Shown: piece after piece, positions 1 through 7,734 of the stretch
Numbering within the stretch: position 1 is the stretch's first letter
Layout of the letters: each line of letters starts with the position of its first letter
Source of the DNA: Lachnospiraceae bacterium
GTDB lineage: Bacteria > Bacillota > Clostridia > Lachnospirales > Lachnospiraceae
DNA: 33,424 nt
NCBI GenBank assembly: GCA_022791755.1
Contig: JAAVZR010000006.1
Span: forward strand, 1-33,424
Direction: 5' to 3'
Notes under the pieces: generated by a model
The model's database searches: none
What the model was told of the DNA's origin: nothing
What the model saw: only the letters and a program-made list of their open reading frames with translations
Translations under genes and position numbers: made by a program

Positions 1-284
1 CCAGGCTCCAGCGACCTACCCGAAAGCAGACGGGCCGCCTTATGCTTTCTGTTTGGTCTTGCTTCGGATGGGGCTTGCATGTGCCCGCCCTGTTACCAGG
101 ACGGCGGTAGTCTCTTACACTGCCTTTCCACCCTTACCCCGTGAGGGGCGGTTTATTTCTGTTGCGCTGTCCTCGGGGTCACCCCCACCGGCCGTTAACC
201 GGCACCCTGCCCTGTGAAGCCCGGACTTTCCTCACCTGCCACCTTGCGGTGATTGCAGCCGCGATCATTTGTCCTGCTCGCCGT
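1..284 (-). ncRNA. rnpB: RNase P RNA, bacterial type A, 3' end cut by window edge
   Basis: Catalytic RNA of ribonuclease P, which matures tRNA 5' ends. Read on the minus strand it has the conserved core GAGGAAAGTCCGGGC near the 5' side, then ACAGAAA, GGTAAGGGTGGAAAGG followed by GTAAGAGACTACCG, and near the left edge the segment GGCCCGTCTGC with GGGTAGGTCGCTGGAGCC. These are the class A hallmarks. The last part of the molecule (the 3' strand of the P2/P1 stems) lies beyond position 1. The 5' end at about 284 is estimated from the promoter just upstream and is uncertain by a few bases. Confidence 0.96.
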
Positions 285-290
285 ACTCCC

Positions 291-319
291 ATTTTAGCAT
301 AAAGCCGCCGGTTTGTAAA
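291..319 (-). promoter_or_regulatory. rnpB promoter, sigma-A type with extended -10
   Basis: On the minus strand a -35 TTTACA (314-319) and a -10 TAAAAT (291-296) are separated by exactly 17 bases, with a TG one base before the -10 (extended -10). It would start transcription near 284, matching the expected 5' end of rnpB. It sits directly after the stop codon of the upstream kinase gene, so rnpB has its own promoter rather than relying on read-through. Confidence 0.75.
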
Positions 320-327
320 TCGACAAG

Positions 328-2004
328 TTACCCCACCGGGAACAGACTTCCTCCGATAAACTCCCGCAGCAGAGAGTTTCTCGGGATATCCTCGCTGGCC
401 ACCGGCAGGAAATAGTCAAAGAATTTCAAGAGACGCTTCGCCTCCTGGTATTCCTTTGAATCCCGGGGCACCGAGAATAAAAGCGGCTCCGCATAGGCTT
501 TCAGCACGGAAAGCTCATAGATCAGGGCCGAGTTAAATACCACGTCGGCACTCTCCTGATAGGGAAAGATATTCTGCTCCTCTCCCCGGCGCACGCTGTT
601 CCACTGGGCGATGGTATCTCTGGCCGAATGTCCCCGGGTGCGGGCATCCCGCACGATCCGGCGGATCAGGCGGCCGTCCGTGGTCGGAATCCGGTTATGC
701 TCATCCACATTTAGCTGCGTCAGGGCACTGATATAGATCCGGTAGCGGCAGTCCGACGGCAGCCGGTATGTCATACGGTCGTTGAGACAGTGGATGCCCT
801 CGATGACCAGAATATCGTCGGAGGACAGACGCAGGCGGTCTCCCTGCCCCAGCTCCTGCTTGCCCGTGTTAAAGTTATACTTAGCCAGCGCCACCTCCTC
901 GCCGGCCAGAAGACGCAGCATATGTTCGTTAAAGAGCTCCACATCGACGCACTCCAGCGCCTCGAAATTATAGTTGCCCTCCTCATCCCTGGGCGCCAGC
1001 ACACGGTCGCGGAAATAATTGTCCACGGCGATGGGATGGGGCGTGAGCCCGTAGGTCTTTAGCTGGATGGACAGACGGTGTGAGAAGGAAGTCTTTCCCG
1101 AAGAGGACGGTCCGGCCACCAGTATGATCTTTTTGCGCCGGTCCTGGGCGATGGCCTCGGCAATCTTTCCCAGTTTCTTCTCCATCAGAGCCTCCTGGAC
1201 CAGAATCAGCTCTCCCAGGCCGCCATTTACGATCAGGTCATTCAGATCCCCCACCGCGTTGACTCCCAGCCTGGCCGACCACTCGTTGGACTCCTTCAGT
1301 GTGGCAAAGACCTTCTCGCTGGGCGCAAAGGGCTCCAGCGTGGTGGGATTGTCCTTCTGAGGCAGCTGGATCACAAAGCCATCGGCGTAGCGGTACAGCC
1401 GGAACCATTTGAGATACCGGGTATTGGGCACCATATATCCATAGAAATAATCCTCAAACTGACCGATGCGGTACAGATTCACCCGGGAGACCCGCCGGTA
1501 GGAAAACAGCTTTTCCTTATCCGGCATTTCGTACTGGCGAAACAGCCGGATAGCCTCATTGGTGCCCACCGTACGTTTCTCTATCGGAAGCTCCTGACTC
1601 ACCAGCTCCCGCATCTTTTCCTCCACCTGGGATACAAACGCCTCATCCAGCGCAAAATTTCCCCGGGGCTCCAGATACAGTCCCTTGCTGACAGAGAATT
1701 CCACCGATATCCTCTGCACATTCTCCCGGCCGGCCACCTTATAGACTGCCTTCAGCGCCAGCATGACGGCGCTGCGATGATAGCTCTGGATGCCAGGCGT
1801 CTGCGCCATCGTCACAAAGCTCAGCATCGTATCCTCATGGACTCTGGTAAACAGCTCGCACAGCTTGCCCCCGGCTATGGCCAGCACAATCGGAGCCGTT
1901 TCCTCCTTCTGGTGTTCCAGGGCAATCTCCTCATAGGACGTCCCCTCCGGGTAAGCCTTCGTCTCCCCCCGCACCGTCACCTGATACATTCTCATCTCTC
2001 CCAT
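328..2004 (-). CDS. Uridine kinase-like nucleoside kinase with N-terminal TGS domain
   Basis: A 558-residue protein. Residues about 6-70 look like a TGS domain, and the following part resembles the second accessory domain of threonyl-tRNA synthetase. The C-terminal half is a P-loop kinase of the uridine kinase/phosphoribulokinase class: Walker A GPSSSGKT at 298-305, then DNYF and the IEGIH motif. The likely role is ATP-dependent phosphorylation of uridine or a related nucleoside in pyrimidine salvage. The substrate is family inference, and the long TGS form common in Clostridia may be regulatory. The ATG at 2004 follows AAGGAGA at a good distance. It is the last protein gene of the dgt-dnaG-rpoD operon, 29 bases after the Nif3-like gene. 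Confidence 0.85.
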   Translation of the reverse strand: MGEMRMYQVTVRGETKAYPEGTSYEEIALEHQKEETAPIVLAIAGGKLCELFTRVHEDTMLSFVTMAQTPGIQSYHRSAVMLALKAVYKVAGRENVQRISVEFSVSKGLYLEPRGNFALDEAFVSQVEEKMRELVSQELPIEKRTVGTNEAIRLFRQYEMPDKEKLFSYRRVSRVNLYRIGQFEDYFYGYMVPNTRYLKWFRLYRYADGFVIQLPQKDNPTTLEPFAPSEKVFATLKESNEWSARLGVNAVGDLNDLIVNGGLGELILVQEALMEKKLGKIAEAIAQDRRKKIILVAGPSSSGKTSFSHRLSIQLKTYGLTPHPIAVDNYFRDRVLAPRDEEGNYNFEALECVDVELFNEHMLRLLAGEEVALAKYNFNTGKQELGQGDRLRLSSDDILVIEGIHCLNDRMTYRLPSDCRYRIYISALTQLNVDEHNRIPTTDGRLIRRIVRDARTRGHSARDTIAQWNSVRRGEEQNIFPYQESADVVFNSALIYELSVLKAYAEPLLFSVPRDSKEYQEAKRLLKFFDYFLPVASEDIPRNSLLREFIGGSLFPVG

Positions 2005-2033
2005 CTTTTGTTCTCCTTTCCTGTCTGTGTTGC

Positions 2034-2828
2034 CTATAAAAATCTGGCCGGCTGGCGGATCTGCACCGTATCCACCGACAGCGCCGGCAGCTGCTTTTTC
2101 AGATATGCCTTTATAAAAGGAATAAAAATATGCTCCAGGCCATAATGCCCGGCGTCTATGACAGCCAATCCCTCCTCCACCGCGTCCTGCGCGTAATGGT
2201 AGGTGATATCTCCTGTGACGAGCACCTGAGCGCCGGCTGTCAGAGCCGGTCCGATCTCATCCTTACCTGACCCCGGGCAAAGAGCGATCCGTCTGACCGG
2301 GCCTGCCCCCTCCGGGGCATAGAGCTGCACCGTATCCAGCCCGAAGGCTTCCTTCACCCGGGCGCACAGCTGCTCTAACCGCATGTCTCCCGCCGGAGCT
2401 TCCCCGATGACGCCGATTCCGTACTCTGCGTCCTCTCTCCTTCCTGTCACGGACAGCACCGACCGTCTCAACAGCCCCAGCCGGTCCGCTGCCAGATCGG
2501 CCATGCCCCCGGGGGCCGCATCGAAATTGGTGTGCATACTGATCACACACAGATCATGGCGCAGAATCGTGAGCAGCCGGCGGCCCGCTGCCGATTCGTC
2601 CGTAATCCTCTTCACCGGGGCAAAGAGCAGAGGATGATGCGTCACAAGCAGATCGCTGCCGTTTTGCAAAGCCTCCTTCACCGCCCTGTCGTCCGCATCC
2701 AGGGCGACCGTCACCCGATGGACCTCTTTATCTCTCCGGCCGGCTAAAAGACCCACATTATCCCATTCGCAGGCCCAGGACACGTCTGCCAGCCGGTTCA
2801 ATACCTCCAGTATCTCTCTGCACTCCAT
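2034..2828 (-). CDS. Nif3-like dinuclear metal centre protein (YqfO family)
   Basis: A 264-residue protein of the Nif3/YqfO family, usually described as a hexameric dinuclear-metal hydrolase related to GTP cyclohydrolase I type 2. The sequence shows the family start CEWDNVGLL (residues about 20-28), the metal-binding THHPLLF segment (about 63-69), and the C-terminal metal motif in DAGHYGLEHIF. This is the short form without the inserted PII-like domain seen in longer homologues. The biochemical role is not settled for the family. The gene follows trmK, the same pairing as yqfN-yqfO next to sigA in Bacillus subtilis. The ATG has GGGAGG seven bases upstream. A 92-base gap separates it from trmK with no structure I recognise. 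Confidence 0.9.
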   Translation of the reverse strand: MECREILEVLNRLADVSWACEWDNVGLLAGRRDKEVHRVTVALDADDRAVKEALQNGSDLLVTHHPLLFAPVKRITDESAAGRRLLTILRHDLCVISMHTNFDAAPGGMADLAADRLGLLRRSVLSVTGRREDAEYGIGVIGEAPAGDMRLEQLCARVKEAFGLDTVQLYAPEGAGPVRRIALCPGSGKDEIGPALTAGAQVLVTGDITYHYAQDAVEEGLAVIDAGHYGLEHIFIPFIKAYLKKQLPALSVDTVQIRQPARFL

Positions 2829-2920
2829 GCTGCTTCCTCCCTATCTTCTTCCTCTGCCGGCCCGGTTCTTCCGACGCCCCTGTCTTCCCTGTGCTTTAAC
2901 CCGCCTCCCGCGCTTTCCCG

Positions 2921-3625
2921 TCACTGTGACTGCCCCGTCATCACACCAAGGGCTTCCTCCACCCGGGCCAGCTCATCCATCAGCCGTTTTCCCTGCGCCC
3001 TGGTCTCCTCCCTGGGCGATGTGAGAAGCGCCGGCGCCAGCGTCCGAAGTCTCTGCGCCTGCCGCTTCAGCCAGGCAGCCAGGACCGGATCCGCCGTATC
3101 CAGCAGATACCTGCCATACAGATCATCTATGTAGCGTCCCGGACGGCTCTCGCCGTGAAATACCTGCATTACCGTATAGTGCTTTCCTTCTTCCTCGATA
3201 AACACCTCCCGCCGTATCCGGTAACCGTTCTCCCGCAAGTAGATCCGGACTCCGGGAATATCTGACTGAGGCGACAGCACAAAGCAGTTCACCGTCCCGG
3301 CCATCTGCCGCCCCCGGCTCAGTATCTCCCGCATGAGAGGGCCTCCCAGGCCGCTGATCACCACCGTATCCGCCTCGTTACAGGCCAGAGCATCCAGACC
3401 GTCGCTCAGACGCAGCTCGATCTGTTCCTCCAGGCCATAGCGCCGCACGTTCTCGGCCGCCCGGCCCAAAGGCCCTTCCCGCACATCCATGGCGATGGCA
3501 TGGGGCACTGTTTTATCCCTCACCAGGCTGATGGGGATATAGCCGTGATCCGTTCCCACATCGGCCAGGCGGCTGCCCTCAGGCACAAAGGAGGCCACGG
3601 CAGCCAACCGCTTTGATAACACCAT
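2921..3625 (-). CDS. trmK: tRNA (adenine(22)-N(1))-methyltransferase TrmK
   Basis: A 234-residue class I SAM-dependent methyltransferase of the TrmK/YqfN family, which methylates N1 of adenine 22 in tRNA. The SAM-binding motif I is ADVGTDHGYIPI at about residues 21-32, followed by an acidic MDVREGPL strand end (motif II). The motif IV region reads VVISGLGGPLM. The C-terminal helical tail, rich in Arg and Glu, is typical of the family. The length fits (B. subtilis about 238). It lies 23 bases after rpoD, a conserved neighbour in Firmicutes, and the ATG at 3625 is preceded by GAGGAA. Confidence 0.93.
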   Translation of the reverse strand: MVLSKRLAAVASFVPEGSRLADVGTDHGYIPISLVRDKTVPHAIAMDVREGPLGRAAENVRRYGLEEQIELRLSDGLDALACNEADTVVISGLGGPLMREILSRGRQMAGTVNCFVLSPQSDIPGVRIYLRENGYRIRREVFIEEEGKHYTVMQVFHGESRPGRYIDDLYGRYLLDTADPVLAAWLKRQAQRLRTLAPALLTSPREETRAQGKRLMDELARVEEALGVMTGQSQ

Positions 3626-3648
3626 CTCGCATTCCTCTTTCGTATTCC

Positions 3649-4581
3649 TTATTCCAGAAAATCCTTAAGTCTTTTGCTGCGGCTGGGATGACGCAGCTTT
3701 CTGAGCGCCTTACCCTCGATCTGGCGGATTCTCTCCCTGGTCACATTGAATTCCCGTCCCACCTCCTCCAGAGTCCGCACCTGACCGTCCGCCAGGCCAA
3801 AGCGCAGCCGGATTACCTGCTGCTCTCTGGGACTTAAGGTCTTTAGGACCTCCTGAAGCTGTTCCCGCAGTATCGTGAGCGTCGCCTCGTCCGCCGGTAC
3901 GGCCACCTGATCGTCTCTGATAAAATCACCCAGATGCGTATCGTCCTCGTCGCCCACAGGAGACTCTAAGGACACCGGCTCCATGGCAAATTTCTGAATC
4001 TCCAGCACTCTTTCCACCGAAACTCCCAGCCGTTTCGCCAGCTCACCCGGCGTAGGCTCCCGCTCCAGCTCCTGGGTCATGGCCCGGGCCGTGCGCATCA
4101 GACGGTTAATATTCTCCACCATATGGACCGGAATCCGGATCGTGCGGGACTGATCCGCAATGGATCGTGTCAGAGACTGCCGGATCCACCAGGTGGCATA
4201 GGTGCTGAATTTAAAGCCCTTATGATAATCGAACTTCTCCACCGCTTTCATCAGGCCGATATTCCCCTCCTGGATCAGATCCAGAAGCTGAAGTCCATGG
4301 CCCGTATATCGCTTGGCGATGCTGACCACCAGACGGAGGTTGCCTTCAGCCAGCCTTTTTTTCGCCTGCTCGTCTCCGGCTTCTATGCGTCTCGCCAGCT
4401 CCGCCTCCTCTTCGGGACTTAAAAGCGGGATCTTTCCGATCTCTTTCAGATAGGCACGGACCGGATCATCGCTCTCCTCCTGTACGTCTTCCTCCATGTC
4501 TGTGATCTCGCCGCTGTCCATCTCCAGCAGCAAGGCCTCTTCTTCCGTAAGCGTAAGGGGTTTTTCTGTCTGCCCGCTCAT
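3649..4581 (-). CDS. rpoD: RNA polymerase primary sigma factor RpoD/SigA
   Basis: Housekeeping sigma factor, 310 residues. Region 1.2 starts at [16 protein letters not shown] (about 40-55). Region 2 has [36 protein letters not shown] and the -10 recognition stretch [11 protein letters not shown]. Region 3 follows, and region 4.2 ends with [23 protein letters not shown]. It is shorter than B. subtilis SigA (371) because region 1.1 is reduced to a short acidic N-terminus, as in many Clostridia. It sits between dnaG (42 bases upstream) and trmK in the classic macromolecular-synthesis operon. The start ATG at 4581 has AGGAGA close upstream. Confidence 0.97.
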   Translation of the reverse strand: MSGQTEKPLTLTEEEALLLEMDSGEITDMEEDVQEESDDPVRAYLKEIGKIPLLSPEEEAELARRIEAGDEQAKKRLAEGNLRLVVSIAKRYTGHGLQLLDLIQEGNIGLMKAVEKFDYHKGFKFSTYATWWIRQSLTRSIADQSRTIRIPVHMVENINRLMRTARAMTQELEREPTPGELAKRLGVSVERVLEIQKFAMEPVSLESPVGDEDDTHLGDFIRDDQVAVPADEATLTILREQLQEVLKTLSPREQQVIRLRFGLADGQVRTLEEVGREFNVTRERIRQIEGKALRKLRHPSRSKRLKDFLE

Positions 4582-4622
4582 GAATCTCCTCTCTGTCAGC
4601 TGTTCTCTCTTTCATTCTTTCC

Positions 4623-6386
4623 CTAATCAAAAGAAATATGCAGATCCTTTAGCGCTGCCTGCTGCTTTATGATTTCCTGAAGCGATTCCACATCCGCCGC
4701 CCGGCGGCCTGCCTCATCCAGACTGTGCTTTTTTACCCGCAGGACTGTCTCCGCAAAGGCTTTCTCCTGCTCCTCCTTCGTCATACCGCCCCGCAGCTTC
4801 GTATTAAAGAGAGCGGCCACCTCCTTGTACTCATCGGCGTCATTGATAAAATAATTGACGATACCGGCCGGATTGAGCAGTCCGCTCTCCAGCTGCTCCC
4901 AGACCATACCGGCCACCCGGCTGCACAGCTCATCCGTAAAGTCCTTCGGTGTGATGATCTCCGCGATCTTGTGGTACAGCTCAGGCGATTCGATCAGCCA
5001 GGTCAGAAGAAGCTTCTGAGAAATGCGGATCGGGGATTCCTTTTCCTTTTTCTTTTCACGGACCGGCCTCACACCCGGCGTCTGAGAACCACTGACGCCA
5101 GTGCGCCGCGCCTCCTCGATCACCATCTGTTTCATACTGGTCAGAGGAATATGGTATTCCTCGCAGACCGATTCCATATAATTGCTGCGCTCCAGCTCCG
5201 AGGAAAAGCCGCACAGCCGGCCGGCCACAGCCCGGTGAAAATCTGTCTTACTCTCCGGATCCTTCATATCGTAACGGGCATAAATCTGAGCGATCTCAAA
5301 CTGAAAACTGCCCGTCGCCTCCCCGATCCGCTCCCGGAAGGCGTCGGCCCCCAGATTCTTAATGAACTCATCCGGGTCCTTATACGGCTTCAGATTCAGC
5401 ACCTTTACCGTCATGCCCGCTTCCTTCAGAATCGGAATCGCCCGCAGCGCCGCTTTCGTCCCGGCTGCGTCGCTGTCGTAGGTGAGTATGATCTGACTGG
5501 TATAGCGCTTTAGGAGACTGGCCTGTCCCTGGGTCATGGCCGTCCCCAGACAGGCTGCCGCATTGGTAAACCCGGCCTGATGAAGAGCGATCGTATCCAT
5601 ATACCCTTCGCAGATCAGGATATTCGGTTCTCTGGAGCTGCGGGCCACATTCAGACCATACAGATTGCGTCCCTTGTCAAAGATTCTGGTCTCCGGAGAG
5701 TTCAGGTATTTCGGTTCCCCCTGCCCCATGACGCGGCCCCCGAAGCCGATGATCCGGCTGTTCACATCCATGATCGGAAACATGACCCGGTTCCAGAATT
5801 TATCGTGGGCGCCCCGCTCCTCGATCTTCACCAGCCCTGTCTCCTTCAGAATGTCGTCGTGATATCCCTTTTTTCTCAGATACAGGTACAGATCATTTTC
5901 GTAAGGGTTGGAAAAGCCCAGTCCGAAACGGCGGATCGTCTCGTCGGACAGCCCTCTTCCGGTCAGATAGCGGTATGCCTTCTGTTCCCTGTCCCTCCGC
6001 ATCTGATAATAAAAGTATTTCCCCGCCTCCTTATTGATTTCCAGAAGCCGGGAGCGAAGATCCGCTTCTCTTCTCTCCTCCTTCGTGGCCTCCCGCTGCG
6101 GCAGGACGATCCCGGCCCTCTCCGCCAGCACCTTAAGCGCCTCGGGAAATGTGTAATTCTCATATTCCATCAGAAAGGTAATCACATTTCCTCCTGCGTG
6201 ACAGCCGAAGCAGTAGTACATCTGCTTGCCCGGCGTCACTGAAAAGGAACCTGTTTTCTCATTATGAAACGGACAGAGGCCAAAATAGGTACTGCCTCTT
6301 TTGGTAAGGCGCACATACTGCCCCACCACATCCACGATATCGTTTCTGGTACGGACCTCCTCCACCAGCTCCTCGGGATAGTACAT
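4623..6386 (-). CDS. dnaG: DNA primase DnaG
   Basis: A 587-residue primase that makes RNA primers at the replication fork. The N-terminal CHC2 zinc finger shows CPFHNEKTGSF and YYCFGCHAGG (residues about 38-66). The TOPRIM catalytic core has LICEGYMDTIALHQAG and LTYDSDAAG. The C-terminal part after the KKKEKES linker is the DnaB-helicase interaction domain. Length and domain order are normal. It starts at ATG 6386 behind GGGAGGAG and follows dgt after only 15 bases, so the two are almost certainly co-transcribed. Confidence 0.97.
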   Translation of the reverse strand: MYYPEELVEEVRTRNDIVDVVGQYVRLTKRGSTYFGLCPFHNEKTGSFSVTPGKQMYYCFGCHAGGNVITFLMEYENYTFPEALKVLAERAGIVLPQREATKEERREADLRSRLLEINKEAGKYFYYQMRRDREQKAYRYLTGRGLSDETIRRFGLGFSNPYENDLYLYLRKKGYHDDILKETGLVKIEERGAHDKFWNRVMFPIMDVNSRIIGFGGRVMGQGEPKYLNSPETRIFDKGRNLYGLNVARSSREPNILICEGYMDTIALHQAGFTNAAACLGTAMTQGQASLLKRYTSQIILTYDSDAAGTKAALRAIPILKEAGMTVKVLNLKPYKDPDEFIKNLGADAFRERIGEATGSFQFEIAQIYARYDMKDPESKTDFHRAVAGRLCGFSSELERSNYMESVCEEYHIPLTSMKQMVIEEARRTGVSGSQTPGVRPVREKKKEKESPIRISQKLLLTWLIESPELYHKIAEIITPKDFTDELCSRVAGMVWEQLESGLLNPAGIVNYFINDADEYKEVAALFNTKLRGGMTKEEQEKAFAETVLRVKKHSLDEAGRRAADVESLQEIIKQQAALKDLHISFD

Positions 6387-6401
6387 CTGCCGCTCCTCCC
6401 T

Positions 6402-7406
6402 TTATTTCCACGCCTGAGGCACAAACAGTTCCTCAAACACGCCTATGGCATAGCTGTCACTCATTCCCGCTATGTAATCACAGACCACCCGCTCCTCAGG
6501 CTCTCCCCGGCGCTCCATCAGGATACGATACTCCTGGGGCAGCTCCCCGGGCTTGTCCATATAGTAGTGATACAGATCGATCAGCAGCGCCCTGGCCTTG
6601 TGGTCCTCCCGCTTGGGAACCGGATTCAGGTACAGATTCTCAAACATATAGACGCGCAGCGATTTCATGGCCCGCTCCATGTCCGAGGACATCACGATGG
6701 CCGGGCGGTTCATGCTGTTGGCAATCACATCATGAATCAGCGTATTCAGCCGTTCCCGCACGGAATGCCCCAGCACATCCGTCATCTCCCGGGGAAGCCT
6801 CTCCTCCTCCATGAGACCGGCCCGAATGGCGTCGTCGATATCGTGATTGATGTAGGCGATCTTATCGGACAGCCGCACGATCTGCCCCTCCAGCGTGGAG
6901 GGATGGCCTGATGTGCGGTGATTCAATATCCCGTCCCGCACCTCCTTTGTCAGATTCAGTCCCTGCCCTTTCTTCTCAAGCACCTCCACCACCCGGACGC
7001 TCTGCCGGTAATGGGCAAAGCCTCCGCTGCAAACGGAGTTCAGCGCATCCTCCCCGGCATGGCCAAAGGGTGTATGTCCCAGATCATGGCCCAGGGCAAT
7101 GGCCTCTGTCAGATCCTCATTGAGCCTGAGCGCCCTGGCGATGGTCCTGGCTATCTGCGCCACTTCCAGCGTATGCGTCAGTCTCGTCCGGTAGTGATCG
7201 CCTTCCGGAGCCAGGAATACCTGCGTCTTATGCTTCAGACGACGAAATGATTTACTGTGCAGAATACGGTCCCTGTCCCGCTGGTAGGCCGTACGGATAT
7301 CGCAGGGCTCCTCCGGGATTTCTCTTCCTGCCGAGCGCGCCGCAAAAGAGGCGTAAGGACTCAGACGTCCGGCCTCCTCTTCTTCCTGGATTTCCCGTAT
7401 AGTCAT
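6402..7406 (-). CDS. dgt: Deoxyguanosinetriphosphate triphosphohydrolase-like protein (HD domain)
   Basis: A 334-residue dGTPase-family protein that hydrolyses dNTPs, typically dGTP, to the nucleoside and tripolyphosphate. It shows the entry motif SFRRLKHKTQVF, the metal-binding His of RLTHTLEVAQIA, and the HD motif GHDLGHTPFGHAGE, with the later Asp supplied by RLSDKIAYINHDIDD. It belongs to the shorter dGTPase subfamily found in Clostridia and just upstream of dnaG. The ATG at 7406 is preceded by GGGGTGA at about ten bases. It is the first gene of the dgt-dnaG-rpoD operon, and a promoter lies at 7485-7513. Confidence 0.93.
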   Translation of the reverse strand: MTIREIQEEEEAGRLSPYASFAARSAGREIPEEPCDIRTAYQRDRDRILHSKSFRRLKHKTQVFLAPEGDHYRTRLTHTLEVAQIARTIARALRLNEDLTEAIALGHDLGHTPFGHAGEDALNSVCSGGFAHYRQSVRVVEVLEKKGQGLNLTKEVRDGILNHRTSGHPSTLEGQIVRLSDKIAYINHDIDDAIRAGLMEEERLPREMTDVLGHSVRERLNTLIHDVIANSMNRPAIVMSSDMERAMKSLRVYMFENLYLNPVPKREDHKARALLIDLYHYYMDKPGELPQEYRILMERRGEPEERVVCDYIAGMSDSYAIGVFEELFVPQAWK

Positions 7407-7439
7407 AATCGAGAGTCACCCCGCTTTCTTCGGATTGTA

Positions 7440-7475
7440 TGGTGCAAAACCGTATGTCCCCTTGTCCACTGAGGA
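7440..7475. repeat. Single end of the dispersed TIR element, in the dgt leader
   Basis: 36 bases that match the right end of the element at 9783-10053 (positions 10018-10053) with three differences by eye. The shared sequence includes TGGTGCAAAACCGT and GTCCCCTTGTCCACTGAGG. Like the full element it stops at a TA dinucleotide (7476-7477). Only this one end is present here. It lies between the dgt promoter and its ribosome site, so it should form the start of the dgt transcript leader. Confidence 0.8.
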
Positions 7476-7484
7476 TATGTGTTT

Positions 7485-7513
7485 AGTATACAATATTTCC
7501 GCGGATTTCACAA
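7485..7513 (-). promoter_or_regulatory. Promoter of the dgt-dnaG-rpoD operon
   Basis: On the minus strand TTGTGA (7508-7513) and TATACT (7485-7490) are spaced by 17 bases, a good sigma-A promoter. The predicted start near 7478 leaves a leader of about 70 bases. The TA that borders the dispersed repeat end (7440-7475) falls at this predicted start. Confidence 0.7.
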
Positions 7514-7527
7514 CCAAAAGTGCGGGC

Positions 7528-7579
7528 GCGGGAGGATAAGGTTCCGGGGGTAAAAAATGCGGGAGGAGAGGTTCTGGGG
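7528..7579. repeat. Tandem imperfect direct repeat, 31-base period
   Basis: GCGGGAGGATAAGGTTCCGGGG (shortened here: GCGGGAGGA...GGTTC...GGGG) at 7528-7549 recurs at 7559-7579 with a one-base deletion and two changes. The copies start 31 bases apart, close to three helical turns. They lie between the divergent promoters of dgt and the plus-strand gene at 7735, so they could be operator sites, but no regulator is known. Confidence 0.5.
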
Positions 7580-7663
7580 CATTTTTGCGGTGTTTTTCGC
7601 TCTTTTTGAGGTACTATTTATTATTATATTCGGGGAGGCGGGAAGTTATGACGAAAGTCCGGC

Positions 7664-7692
7664 TGTTCAAATGAGAGGGGATGTGGTATGAT
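7664..7692 (+). promoter_or_regulatory. Candidate promoter for the glycosidase-like gene
   Basis: TATGAT (7687-7692) preceded by TGG makes an extended -10. The 17-base-spaced -35, TGTTCA (7664-7669), is weak. The predicted start near 7699 is followed by a GAGGAGG ribosome site at about 7716 and the ATG at 7735. A weak -35 with an extended -10 suggests control by an activator, which is inference. Confidence 0.45.
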
Positions 7693-7734
7693 GGGGAGGA
7701 TTGAATTCGGGAGACGAGGAGGATCAAGATTAAG

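Noticed and set aside
4725..5513. A 262-codon open frame opposite dnaG, and similar ones opposite other genes (for example 11797-12546, 31905-32846)
   Set aside because: All are antisense shadows of conserved genes with no recognisable domain or start signal.
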